28,360 bases of DNA from Polychytrium aggregatum (GCF_025602895.1 NW_026516509.1:1-28360), one strand, 5' to 3'; counted from the first letter of the stretch, positions 9,701 to 17,001 are shown. Program-made: numbers and translations. The notes: generated by a model from the sequence alone, not told the origin.

Positions 9701-10717
9701 AAACACCTTGGCAAAGGACGAGTACTTGGAGGGGACAGAGGGCTCGGCCTTGGGCTTGGCTCCAGCGTCGACGGAGCAGAGGGACAGGACTCGGGCAGCA
9801 TCCAAGAGGAACACTTCCAGGCCTTCCTTCTGGACGGCGTGCTGGAAGGGGATGCTGCCGATCAGGCTGACGCTGGGCAGGGACTGGGTCTTGGTCTTGG
9901 TCTTTGGGACGGCAGGAGGCAAGGCAGGACTGGGCTTGGGCACGGCAGGAGGCAAGGCAGGACTGGGCTTGGGCACGGCAGGAGGCAAGGCAGGGAGGAT
10001 CTCGGGCTCGGCTGGGGACTCGGCTGGGGACTTGGCAGGAACGATCTTGGACTCGGGCAGGGACACGGCAGGCTCGGCGGGGACCTCAGCAGGGGACTCG
10101 GCAGGCGGCTCGGCAGGGCTGGACCTAGAGGACTGTGGCTCGGGAGAGAACGGGGAGGCCAAACTGTGGATAGAGGTGCAAGGCAAGAAAATAGAGTCAT
10201 GGTGCCAGTCAAAGTAGGGCTTGTGTTTCTTGATCCAATCCATACCCAAGATGATCGGGTATGAAGCCAAGGGAATCAGCGCGAACGAGATTTGTTCATA
10301 GTGGCTGATGCCTGTGATCATAGAAACACAAACTCCAAGACTAGACTCCATCGAAGAACCATCGGCAAGAGTGATGACGAAAGAAGTTGCAAAGGTGGGG
10401 AGAGCGTGGGTTGCGGCGAATCCAGTGTCCATAAACGAAGTAACCGCGCCGGTATCGATCATGGCGGTTGCCCGTATGGACTCTGGACCGCACAGCAGAG
10501 TCACAGCGAGGGAGGGCTGACGTTGGATGTCAGGCTCGGGAGGCGAAGACGAAGAAGCAAGAGCAGTGGAAACGGTGGCAATGGTGACGGGGGCAAGATG
10601 GCAAAAGGCAGAAGAGTGATTTACCGTGGAGACATTTACAGGAGGAAGATTTATGACATGATTGACGCCTAGGAAAGCTCCTCCGACCTTTTCTAGGCAG
10701 AGAAGTTTTCCTGGTCG
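6779..10717 (-). CDS. pol: Ty3-2 pol: protease, RT, RNase H, integrase, chromodomain
   Basis: The frame is open from 10717 down to TAG at 6779-6781, next to the LTR. From the GTG codon at 10504 it spans 1,241 residues. There is no ATG before the one inside the protease active site, so it is probably made as a Gag-Pol fusion. Counting from 10504, the aspartic protease has Asp17 in IDTGA. A linker rich in Pro, Ala and Glu follows, with an 11-residue repeat (PALPPAVPKPS). RT shows LCVDYRALNK near 346 and YLDD at 446-449. RNase H has ADASDYAL near 591 and DKELLAIV. The integrase has its HH-CC zinc finger near 811-855 and catalytic acidic residues in DFITQL, SDRGSTF (near 941) and the segment just after TDGQTERVN (near 974). 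A chromodomain with YLVHWRGY and CTWEP is near 1170-1211. Chromodomains of this class guide integration towards modified chromatin. All catalytic motifs are present. Confidence 0.95.
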   Translation of the reverse strand, partial: RPGKLLCLEKVGGAFLGVNHVINLPPVNVSTVNHSSAFCHLAPVTIATVSTALASSSSPPEPDIQRQPSLAVTLLCGPESIRATAMIDTGAVTSFMDTGFAATHALPTFATSFVITLADGSSMESSLGVCVSMITGISHYEQISFALIPLASYPIILGMDWIKKHKPYFDWHHDSIFLPCTSIHSLASPFSPEPQSSRSSPAEPPAESPAEVPAEPAVSLPESKIVPAKSPAESPAEPEILPALPPAVPKPSPALPPAVPKPSPALPPAVPKTKTKTQSLPSVSLIGSIPFQHAVQKEGLEVFLLDAARVLSLCSVDAGAKPKAEPSVPSKYSSFAKVFSKSEADKLPQHRPYDHTIPLVEGASPSFGPVYNLSKPEMDALHTYIQENLSKGFIRRSESPAGAPVLFVKKKDGSLRLCVDYRALNKITVPNRCPLPLIAETFDNLGKAKIFTKLDMRGAYNLLRIAEGEEWKTAFRCRYGHFEYNVMPFGLTNAPASFQAFVNDVLREYLDQFVVVYLDDILIYSSDPAEHEAHVKKVLTKLQDAGLSLKLEKCEFDQSSVAFLGFIISPDGISMDPDKVKAIQEWEIPRSAHDIQVFLGLANFYRRFVKDYSKIATPLTDLLKKDIKFSWSPSAQTSFLKLKECLSTGPVLRHFDPERQCVIEADASDYALGAVLSQRDDEGLLHPVAFYSRKLLDAEMNYQIYDKELLAIVAAFKQWRHYLEFSSQATEVVTDHKNLEYFQTSRNLSRRQVRWSEILGDYNFVIRYRPGTLNNAADALSRKDKFPKEGGDSRSSPNTQTLLPPKLFVSALRAVPVAPESEDIAVLIKSSLKKDSTFGPILSQVLKNPASCPGYSVDNDLLLFEGLVCVPDVPELKRKILVECHDSPTAGHFGVAKTFELVSRTFHWPTMRRYIKEYVSGCDTCQRNKHSRHKPYGLLASLPVPDRPWSSVSVDFITQLPESSGHTAICVFVDRFTKMAHFVPSSNEANAEDTARMFVEHVFTKHGLPDDIVSDRGSTFASKFFQAVLTRLKIKHKMSTAFHPQTDGQTERVNAILEQYLRCFINFQQDDWAQLLPHAEFTYNNTSQATLGCSPFFAYTGYHPRFSVALPRTTKNASVADDQARAIHSLHDELKFNIALAQDSQAKFYDPGHSPSPPFKVGDRVWLSAKNIKTQRPTAKLDHTKLGPFKIVAQVGSRAFKLDLSSSMRIHPVFHVSLLEPAADDKIPGRTIPPPPPIQVDGHDEWEVEQILDSRLFRGKLQYLVHWRGYTVMDCTWEPASNLAHCPEPVAAYHSSHPSKPGPLGARALRGG
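10667..10711 (-). promoter_or_regulatory. Candidate -1 ribosomal frameshift signal between gag and pol
   Basis: In element sense, the gag frame reads G-GAA-AAC (heptamer at 10711-10705), then the 6-nt spacer TTCTCT. A stem-loop follows, with arms GCCTAGAAAAG (10698-10688) and CTTTCCTAGGC (10677-10667). It pairs 10 of 11 positions (one A/C mismatch) around a 10-nt loop. The gag stop TAG (10695-10693) lies in the 5' arm. The pol frame is -1 relative to gag and opens only after a stop at 10720-10718, so any shift must occur in this short overlap. The heptamer is near-canonical: the P-site slip needs one G-U pair. The spacing and stem are typical of -1 frameshift sites. Confidence 0.6.
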
Positions 10718-11931
10718 TCAAGTTTATTCACATCAACGACAGCCAAAGAAGCATCGATGGCAGCCAAGCGGGAGGATGCCTTATTGGGGCAGCGAAGGGC
10801 AATGTGCCCTTCCTGCTTGCAATAAAAGCAGCGGTTGGCAGCACGGAGGGCGGCCTTGTCCTCGGCGGTCAGCCTGCGAGCGGAGGCCTGGCTGAGGTCC
10901 ATGGGCTGCGGAACGTTGAAGGCTTGAGCGGGGCGAGGAGGAGGAGCAGGAGCGAAGGGGCGAGGAGCCGGACGGAAAGGGAGAGGAGCCGGACGAGCAG
11001 GAGCAGGAGCAGGAGCGGAGCGGTGGTTGGGACGGCGGGAACGTTGGTCCTCCTGGCGGTTGTCGATGGCGATCGCCGCTTGCATGAGATCTTCGAGGTT
11101 GTCGAAGGAGCGGCGGGAGAGTTCGTCTTGAACCGAGGGCTTGAGTCCACTCTCGAAGTGGAACATGAGAGGGTCTTGGGACCAAGTGAGGAGGTGGACG
11201 GCTTGGCGGCGGTACTCGGCGGCATAGGCGGCGGCGGAGGTGACTTGGTAAAGCCTGACCATCTCGCGAGCAGCGGCGATGGTGGGCTGGACCTGGCCAA
11301 AGGCAGCACGGAGCCACTCGGAGAAACCGGCAAAGTCACGGATGGCAGGGGGAGAGCACTCGGGGTCTCTCTCCAACTGATCGATGTACGGCTGCATGTA
11401 GTCTGCAGCAGTACCATCGAGATAGGATAAGGCGTAGAACACCTTATCCCTTTCAGTCTGGAAGAGGGGAGGGTTGGACACGAAGGCCAGTCTGCAATGC
11501 GAGAGGAAGGCATTGCAGCGGCTCGGGTCCTTACCAGAGAAGCGATCAGGGGGACCTATCTGCCTGGTGGCAGAGTTGCGACCAGCAGGGTTGTCCTCGG
11601 GGTCTTGGGCAGGATCATCGACGTCGTCAGGAACGCCGAAGTAGGGGCGACCTGCACGACGGATCGGGGCGGGAGCGGGAGCAGGAGGAGGTAGCTGGGC
11701 CTGGTAGCTGCGGAGGGCCTCCTGGACACTGGCGGCGACCACTTGGCGGACATCCTCTTCACGGCGAGCCAGGACCTGGTCCATACGATCGGTGATGCGG
11801 TTGAGCGCATCATCCTGATCGTGGAGGAACTTGGAAAAGTCCTGGAGAGAACGGGCGTTCTCGGCGGACTGGATAATGACCGCACGGATGGCCTGGAGCT
11901 CGGGCTCGGAAAGGCCAGAAGGGGAAGCCAT
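10693..11931 (-). CDS. gag: Ty3-2 gag (capsid/nucleocapsid)
   Basis: This 412-residue protein starts at the ATG at 11931 (MASPSGLSEPELQ), the first ATG downstream of the primer-binding site. The frame is open further upstream into the LTR, but that part would lie in U5 and the leader. The N-terminal third has a helical, Gln-rich segment. The middle resembles the Ty3-type capsid domain (FSGKDPSRCNAFLSHCRLAF and YLDGTAADYMQPYI). A Pro/Ala-rich linker precedes one CCHC zinc knuckle, CFYCKQEGHIALRC (C-x2-C-x4-H-x4-C), that binds RNA. Gag forms the virus-like particle in the cytoplasm. The C-terminus overlaps the proposed frameshift site. Confidence 0.93.
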   Translation of the reverse strand: MASPSGLSEPELQAIRAVIIQSAENARSLQDFSKFLHDQDDALNRITDRMDQVLARREEDVRQVVAASVQEALRSYQAQLPPPAPAPAPIRRAGRPYFGVPDDVDDPAQDPEDNPAGRNSATRQIGPPDRFSGKDPSRCNAFLSHCRLAFVSNPPLFQTERDKVFYALSYLDGTAADYMQPYIDQLERDPECSPPAIRDFAGFSEWLRAAFGQVQPTIAAAREMVRLYQVTSAAAYAAEYRRQAVHLLTWSQDPLMFHFESGLKPSVQDELSRRSFDNLEDLMQAAIAIDNRQEDQRSRRPNHRSAPAPAPARPAPLPFRPAPRPFAPAPPPRPAQAFNVPQPMDLSQASARRLTAEDKAALRAANRCFYCKQEGHIALRCPNKASSRLAAIDASLAVVDVNKLDDQENFSA

Positions 11932-11991
11932 TGGTAAAAGAGATAGAGAAGGGGACGGGGCAAAGGCAGGGCAAGTGGGGGGTTGTTGAAG

Positions 11992-12002
11992 GTCTTGCCA
12001 AG
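11992..12002 (-). promoter_or_regulatory. Primer-binding site of Ty3-2, probably self-primed
   Basis: Two bases inside the 5' LTR the element reads TGGCAAGAC (12000-11992). The complementary GTCTTGCCA occurs in the LTR itself at 12173-12165, about 38 bases downstream of the TATA box and thus near the expected RNA 5' end. That layout matches the self-priming of Tf1/sushi-type elements, in which the RNA 5' end folds back on the PBS. A tRNA primer is less likely because the implied acceptor stem would be unusual. Confidence 0.6.
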
Positions 12003-12583
12003 TGTCAAGACTGGACAACGGGGCAAGCAGGGAAGTGCGCAAGAGTCCTAATGCAAGACTCGAACGTAGGGAGAGGAGCGGGGACTGGACTGGGACACAG
12101 AGTGTCAAGTGTGAAGCCAAAGTTTTATTCTAGATCCAAGGCTTAGGATACTAAAAATACAAAGTGGCAAGACGAAGGCAAAAGACAGAGGCTGGTCGGA
12201 GGGCTATTTATGCGAGCGCCAAGGATCGACGCTGCAGAGCGAGGGGGCAGGAGCGAAGCAGCGGCGGGGAGGGCGAAGCAGCGAGCGAAGCAGGTGGCGG
12301 CCGTGACTCGGGATCCGTGAGTCAGCGGGCGTCAGTGGCGGCGGCTTGGCGGCGCCAAGGCGTCAGGCGGCGTCGAGGCGGCGTCGTGGGCGTAACCCAT
12401 GACCAACAGCAAGGGAGCGGGAACGGAACACAGGCAGCGCGCGTGCTTGCGGTAAGACAACAAGGCAGCACAGCGCGGGAAACAAACAAACAGAAGGAAG
12501 GGAAAGCACTAAGACAGGCAAACAGAAAGGAAAGGGCAAGGGTAAAGGAAGGGAGTGGGCAAAGGCAGAGGGTGTTCATGACA
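12003..12583 (-). repeat. 5' LTR of Ty3-2 (581 bp)
   Basis: It is the twin of 6198-6778. In element sense it carries ATAAATA (12211-12205), the GTCTTGCCA match to the PBS (12173-12165), and AATAAA about 45 bases after that. U3 is GC-rich with repeated GCCGCC and GCTTCGC runs. Confidence 0.96.
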
Positions 12584-12588
12584 TGGGG
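12584..12588. repeat. Target site duplication of Ty3-2 (right)
   Basis: TGGGG, identical to 6193-6197. Confidence 0.92.
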
Positions 12589-13027
12589 CATCCCACATGC
12601 CATTCCGACCTCACACTCCGATCATCGGGTTCGTATCTCCCCCAAACCGACTCAGATTGGGGTATCCGAGGGCGTATCTGCCGTGGGAAAGCTGCGTCTG
12701 GGGTGTCATGGGATGTGAATTGCATCATCCATGCATCGTGGATGCGTAAGGTTTGGCCATGGATGGGGAGGGTATTGGTCATCGTCGATGCTGATTCGTG
12801 CGATATCGGTGCGCAGACTGTGACGTTGATCACGATGGTCGATCACGATGGCAGATAAGTCTGGTTGGGGCGATTCCCACGATCGTTGACGCTGGCGGCG
12901 ATGCAGACTGGGAAACGATAAATACGGCAGCGAGGAAGACCAGCTTGACTGACATCGCCAATGCGAGTTTCGGATCGCCAACGCGGGATCGGATCGTGAA
13001 ACACAGGTTCATCGCACATCGAGTTCT
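12589..13027. other. Unassigned stretch between Ty3-2 and LINE-A
   Basis: This continues the sequence interrupted at 6197. No family resemblance is visible in any frame. Its right part could already be LINE-A 5' UTR, because the LINE 5' boundary cannot be fixed without another copy to compare. Several GATC- and ATGCAT-containing short palindromes are present but unremarkable. Confidence 0.45.
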
Positions 13028-13163
13028 CTGCTCCTGCCGCACCTATCCTGCTCCTGCTGCACCTGTCCTGCTCTTGCTGCACCTGTCCTGCTCTTGCTGC
13101 ACCTGTCCTGCTCTTGCTGCACCTGTCCTGCTCCTGCTGCACCTGTATTGCTCTTGCTGCACC
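13028..13163 (+). repeat. 20-bp tandem repeat, about 7 copies, upstream of LINE-A ORF1
   Basis: The unit is CTGCTCYTGCTGCACCTGTC. Six full copies start at 13028, 13048, 13068, 13088, 13108 and 13128, and a partial one follows. Outer copies carry substitutions while the inner ones are nearly uniform. It lies about 110 bases before the ORF1 ATG, so it is probably 5' UTR of the LINE. Some LINEs use 5' tandem monomers as promoters, but no such activity can be read from sequence. Confidence 0.8.
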
Positions 13164-13271
13164 GTGTGGCCTGCACCACACTGCTTTCACCTCTGTGTTT
13201 GTTCCAGCTCTGCCCCTCCAGTTCCCCGCCCTCGCTCCCACACTCCCTGTCCCCTTCCCCACTGCTGAGCG

Positions 13272-15557
13272 ATGTCCAAGGACAGACCCCAGCAGTCCCT
13301 TCTCCCGGCCTCGACCATCGCTGTCGGCAGCTTGATCTTCAAGCGCAAGGAGCGACCCGTGGCCACCCCTTCCTCCCCCGCCAAGCGTCGCCTGTCCTTG
13401 CCCGACGCAATGACCATGCTCCCCAGGCCGGAGCATGACGAGCGTCTCCCCGAGTCCGAGTTCCCGTCCGTGTCCGTGCCCGAGTCCAGGCTCCCGGCCC
13501 CGCCCGAGTTCAGGTTCCCGGCCGAACCCGACTTTTCGTTCCCGCCCTTGGACCGCGCTGCCGCCCGTGCCGCCGTCGACATTGATGAACTGGAGGACAT
13601 CAATGTCGAAGAAGACCTCAGCCCGGACCAAGAGCCTGACGCTGAGCCCTCGTCCTCCTGTGCCGACCAAGACCACCCTGCCGAGTCCCTGGCTCCCGTG
13701 TCCTCCTCCGCCGCTCCCCACCAAGACCACTGTGCCATGGACATTGTTGTCCAGCCCAGTGCCGACGTCGTCTCGGTTCCTTGGCGCGACGAGTTCTGGC
13801 GCAAGTGGCACGCCTCGTCCGACGTCGATGATCAGAAGGCTGCAACCCAGATCATCGACGTCACCAAGATGAACAACCAGCTGTGGATGGCCGTGACCGC
13901 CAAGCTGCAGTGCACTGTCCTGTGCCGCAAGTGCAAGCTCGCCTCGGCCGATCCCTGGATCGTCGTCAAGCACGGCAAGGACGAGCTCCAGCTCAAGTGT
14001 CCCCAGGCCCTCGAGGACGGACCCTGCCCCGGCCAGATGTCGGCCTTCCAGTTCTGGGCCCACATGAGCCGCACCACCAAGGAGTCCCGCAAGCTGTTTG
14101 TGGATGCGTTCTCGGACAAGTTCAAGGAGAACTTCCACACCAAGTGCGGCCTCAAGACCATGGACAAGCAGCGCGCCGTCCCCCGTGGTGCCTCTGAAGG
14201 CGCCCCTCGAGCAGCCCCTGCTTCCACTGCTGACCCCGTCGATCCAGCTCGTCGAGCTGTTGATGCTGTTGGCACTGCGTCCCCTGTCCCCAAGGCCAGG
14301 CCCGTCCTTCCGCCCCGACCCGTCGTCAAGGCCAAGACCCCTCCTCCGTCCCAGGCTCCCGTCCCTGCGATGAAACCCGAGGAGGCCCTCGCTATCCTCA
14401 AGCGAGAGGCTGACCGGGTGCAGTCCATCCTGTTCGAGGCACTCGTGGCCGACAACATGGATGCTGCCACCAAGGCCATGGTCCAGAAGATCGCCAAGTC
14501 CAATGTGGCAATCAGCCGTGCCACGGAGCAGCTCCGCAAGTCTGTTGCCAACAAGACTGCCACCCCCAAGACCCAGTCCCCCGGTTCCAAGACCCAGTCC
14601 TCCGGCTCCCTCCCTGGCTCTGCCCCTGTTTCCGCCCCGTCTCCCTCGTACAAGGCCGCTCTCTTGAAGAACGTTCGGGAGGCCGAGAGCCGTGTCGGCC
14701 GCATGTCCGAGGCCAGCCAGCTCGACGAATGGAAGAGGATGCTGACCACCGGCCGAATGCCAGGCTCCTCCAAGCCGATCCAGCCCAACCAGCACCGCCA
14801 GCCAGTCCTTGTCCCCGGGACGGTCGCCAACTCTGAGCTCCGGAACGACAAGTTCAGGGAGGCCGTCACCAACATGGACTGGCTGTACGTCGAGGGCATC
14901 CGCTGTGGCGACCTCGGCAGTGTCCGCCGCAACCTCAAGCGATGCGGCATCGACACCAGGGAGTTGGCCGAGATCAACTTCCCTGAGGCCACGGTCATGG
15001 AGGTCCTTGTCCGCGACAAATCCAACAAGGCCGACCTTGGTGCCCGTCTGGAGTCGCTGTCGTCCACACATGGCAGGGTCAGGGTCGTACCGGCCTACGA
15101 CGTCATCCATGGTCTCAAGCACCATGGACTGGCCCTGTCCCGATCCGATGCCATCAAGAACTTTATGGCAAAGTCCCTCCGCCAGGCAGCCAAGGCCAAG
15201 ACCGCCCCTGTCCGCCGCTGCATCCAGATGCGCATCCCCGAGGAGTACCGCGACGAGTACGACTCGCTCCTCAAGAAGGCCCTATCCGGCAAGGAGGTCA
15301 AGCGGGCGGACATCACCGCCGTCCCCAAGGTCCCTGGTTCTGCCGCTGCCGCTGCCTCGTCGTCTGCCTCTGCCGCTGCCGCTACCGCTGCCCCTGCCGT
15401 TGTCGTTGCTGTCGCTGCTGCTGCTGCCCCCGCCGCTGGTGCCTCGTCAAAGCCCAGCAAGCCTCACCCCGCCTACAGAGTCCCGCTGTCCGTCATGGAC
15501 ACTGACTCTGAAGGAGAGGGCCCCCGGGCCAGCAGCAGCGCTGCACGACTCCAATGA
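13272..15557 (+). CDS. LINE-A ORF1 protein
   Basis: 761 residues from ATG at 13272 to TGA at 15555-15557. LINE ORF1 proteins bind the RNA and form the ribonucleoprotein; that role is assumed from position. The N-terminal 150 residues are Pro/Ser/Glu-rich. A possible zinc-binding module, CRKC (near 217-220) followed by two Cys near 243-250 (CPQALEDGPC), comes next. A helical, likely coiled segment is near 370-430. A compact domain beginning LYVEGIRCGDLGSVRRNLKR (near 538) resembles a conserved domain I associate with ORF1 of fungal LINEs. The C-terminus is an Ala-rich run before an acidic/Ser tail. No CCHC knuckle is seen. A 760-residue opposite-strand frame exists here but looks like a composition artefact. 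Confidence 0.82.
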   Translation: MSKDRPQQSLLPASTIAVGSLIFKRKERPVATPSSPAKRRLSLPDAMTMLPRPEHDERLPESEFPSVSVPESRLPAPPEFRFPAEPDFSFPPLDRAAARAAVDIDELEDINVEEDLSPDQEPDAEPSSSCADQDHPAESLAPVSSSAAPHQDHCAMDIVVQPSADVVSVPWRDEFWRKWHASSDVDDQKAATQIIDVTKMNNQLWMAVTAKLQCTVLCRKCKLASADPWIVVKHGKDELQLKCPQALEDGPCPGQMSAFQFWAHMSRTTKESRKLFVDAFSDKFKENFHTKCGLKTMDKQRAVPRGASEGAPRAAPASTADPVDPARRAVDAVGTASPVPKARPVLPPRPVVKAKTPPPSQAPVPAMKPEEALAILKREADRVQSILFEALVADNMDAATKAMVQKIAKSNVAISRATEQLRKSVANKTATPKTQSPGSKTQSSGSLPGSAPVSAPSPSYKAALLKNVREAESRVGRMSEASQLDEWKRMLTTGRMPGSSKPIQPNQHRQPVLVPGTVANSELRNDKFREAVTNMDWLYVEGIRCGDLGSVRRNLKRCGIDTRELAEINFPEATVMEVLVRDKSNKADLGARLESLSSTHGRVRVVPAYDVIHGLKHHGLALSRSDAIKNFMAKSLRQAAKAKTAPVRRCIQMRIPEEYRDEYDSLLKKALSGKEVKRADITAVPKVPGSAAAAASSSASAAAATAAPAVVVAVAAAAAPAAGASSKPSKPHPAYRVPLSVMDTDSEGEGPRASSSAARLQ
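15554..15557 (+). promoter_or_regulatory. ATGA stop/start overlap of LINE-A ORF1 and ORF2
   Basis: The ORF2 ATG (15554-15556) overlaps the ORF1 TGA (15555-15557). This arrangement suggests termination-coupled reinitiation for ORF2, as described for some other LINEs with overlapping stop and start codons. Confidence 0.65.
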
Positions 15558-16402
15558 ATCCACACCCCTCGCAGGGAGGCGGCAGGGCCCAGACATCCCT
15601 GACCGTCGCTTCCTTCAATGTCTGTGGCATCAACGTCAACGACGTTGAACTCAAGAACCTCATCGACACCAACGACATCGACTTTGTCGGTGTCCAAGAA
15701 ACCCTCGCCGACCTCGAACCCCGCAGCCCTCTCTGTGGCTATGCCGTCAAGGTCCCTGGTCCCCGTTGCCGCGCCGGTAGAGGCATCGCCATCCTCTACA
15801 ACCCGGCCAGGATCGACCCGCACGACTTCACCAACATTGAAGTCAGCGACAAGGGCGACGCCATGTGGGTGACATACAAACACGTCATCCACATCGGCAA
15901 CTTCTACCTGTCCCCGAGCCTCAAGCTGGACGACTACCGCGAGGCCCTCCAGTCGATCCACACCAAGGCCGCCCTCCCCGACGCCCAGGTCATTGTGGTG
16001 GGTGACTTCAATGCCCACCTCAGTGCCCTGAGCGGACTGCCCACGCCGCTCCGTGGCAGGGAGAAGATCCTCGAGGACACTGTCTCCCGCGCCGGTCTCC
16101 GCGTTGTGCCTCCAGCTGTGATCCCGACCCACACCCGGCAGCGGGGTCCCAGCTGGACAACGATCGACTACATCTTTGTGTCGCATCGCCAGGCCAACAA
16201 CGACCCGCTGCTGCAGGTCGACACTGCCGGTGCCTTCCGTGGCCAGTCCGACCACTTCCCCATCTGGGCGACTCTGCGGGTACAGCCAAAGTACTACCCA
16301 AAGGTCGACCAATGGCAGTGGAAGATCGCCCAGCTCGAGGATCCCGCCGTCCGCGCCCAGTACCTCTTGGCGCTGCTGGACGAGCGCGAACGCGGTCTGC
16401 AG

Positions 16403-16407
16403 CGCAT
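16403..16407. repeat. Target site duplication of Ty3-3 (left)
   Basis: CGCAT precedes the LTR and is repeated at 22768-22772. Confidence 0.92.
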
Positions 16408-16781
16408 TGTCATGAACACCCTCTGCCTTTGCCCACTCCCTTCCTTTACCCTTGCCCTTTCCTTTCTGTTTGCCTGTCTTAGTGCTTTCCCTTCCTTCTG
16501 TTTGTTTGTTTCCCGCGCTGTGCTGCCTTGTTGTCTTACCGCAAGCACGCGCGCTGCCTGTGTTCCGTTCCCGCTTCCCTTGCTGTTGGTCATGGGTTAC
16601 GCCCACGACGCCGCCTCGACGCCGCCTGACGCCTTGGCGCCGCCAATGCCGCCGCCACTGACGCCCGCTGACTCACGGATCCCGAGTCACGGCCGCCACC
16701 TGCTTCGCTCGCTGCTTCGCCCTCCCCGCCGCTGCTTCGCTCCTGCCCCCTCGCTCTGCAGCGTCGATCCTTGGCGCTCGC

Positions 16782-16788
16782 ATAAATA
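16782..16788 (+). promoter_or_regulatory. TATA box of the Ty3-2/Ty3-3 LTR
   Basis: ATAAATA is preceded by GC-rich U3 sequence. The GTCTTGCCA self-priming match starts 38 bases downstream, a plausible start-site distance. Confidence 0.65.
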
Positions 16789-16863
16789 GCCCTCCGACCA
16801 GCCTCTGTCTTTTGCCTTCGTCTTGCCACTTTGTATTTTTAGTATCCTAAGCCTTGGATCTAG

Positions 16864-16869
16864 AATAAA
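16864..16869 (+). terminator. AATAAA polyadenylation signal in Ty3-3 5' LTR
   Basis: The canonical hexamer lies about 36 bases after the predicted RNA 5' end. The same site recurs in the other three LTRs of this family. Confidence 0.6.
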
Positions 16870-16990
16870 ACTTTGGCTTCACACTTGACACTCTGTGTCC
16901 CAGTCCAGTCCCCGCTCCTCTCCCTACGTTCGAGTCTTGCATTAGGACTCTTGCGCACTTCCCTGCTTGCCCCGTTGTCCAGTCTTGACA

Positions 16991-17001
16991 CTTGGCAAGA
17001 C
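16991..17001 (+). promoter_or_regulatory. Primer-binding site of Ty3-3
   Basis: After a CT dinucleotide the element reads TGGCAAGAC (16993-17001). This is the perfect complement of 16820-16828 in the same LTR and is identical to Ty3-2. Confidence 0.6.

Larger units (their letters stand above)
6198..12583 (-). mobile_element. Ty3-2: complete, apparently intact chromovirus
   Basis: This 6,386-bp element on the minus strand has two 581-bp LTRs that look identical by eye, and a TGGGG duplication on both sides. Gag and pol are both uninterrupted. In element order it holds 5' LTR (12583-12003), primer-binding site, gag, frameshift region, pol with a chromodomain, polypurine tract and 3' LTR (6778-6198). 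Identical LTRs and open frames point to recent insertion and possible activity. It belongs to the same family as Ty3-3, in inverted orientation to it. Confidence 0.96.
15554..16407 (+). pseudogene. LINE-A ORF2, endonuclease segment (interrupted)
   Basis: An APE-type endonuclease opens ORF2: TVASFNVCGIN near the start, VQET with the catalytic Glu near residue 49, VVGDFNAHL near 149, TIDYIFVS near 205, and the closing SDHFPIW near 231. This domain nicks target DNA to start target-primed reverse transcription. The frame runs on through the linker to 16407, where the LTR of Ty3-3 breaks it. It continues in frame at 22773, so the break is only the nested insertion and no catalytic motif is missing. 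Confidence 0.92.
16408..16990 (+). repeat. 5' LTR of Ty3-3 (583 bp)
   Basis: It runs from TGTCATGAAC to GTCTTGACA. It contains ATAAATA (16782-16788), the RNA 5'-end candidate GTCTTGCCA (16820-16828) and AATAAA (16864-16869). Relative to the Ty3-2 LTR it has an extra T near 16571 and another near 16646, both shared with its own 3' LTR. Confidence 0.95.

Noticed and set aside
9089..10264. 391-codon plus-strand frame, with similar ones at 6359-7678 and on the minus strand at 18867-19868
   Set aside because: These are complements of the pol gene with repetitive Gly/Leu/Arg content and no motif; they are shadows of a GC-rich gene.
10693..12120. Longer gag beginning in the LTR at 12120
   Set aside because: That start would lie in U5 and cross the primer-binding site. 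ATG 11931 follows the leader directly and is the conventional position. The upstream frame is probably fortuitous.
13028..13163. CRISPR-like array
   Set aside because: The repeats are directly adjacent with no unique spacers; it is a simple tandem repeat in a eukaryotic retroelement.
12843..15125. 760-codon open frame on the minus strand across LINE-A ORF1
   Set aside because: It is antisense to a well-supported ORF1, is low-complexity (Gly/Leu/Val-rich) and starts through the tandem repeat. GC-rich codon use on the other strand explains its openness.
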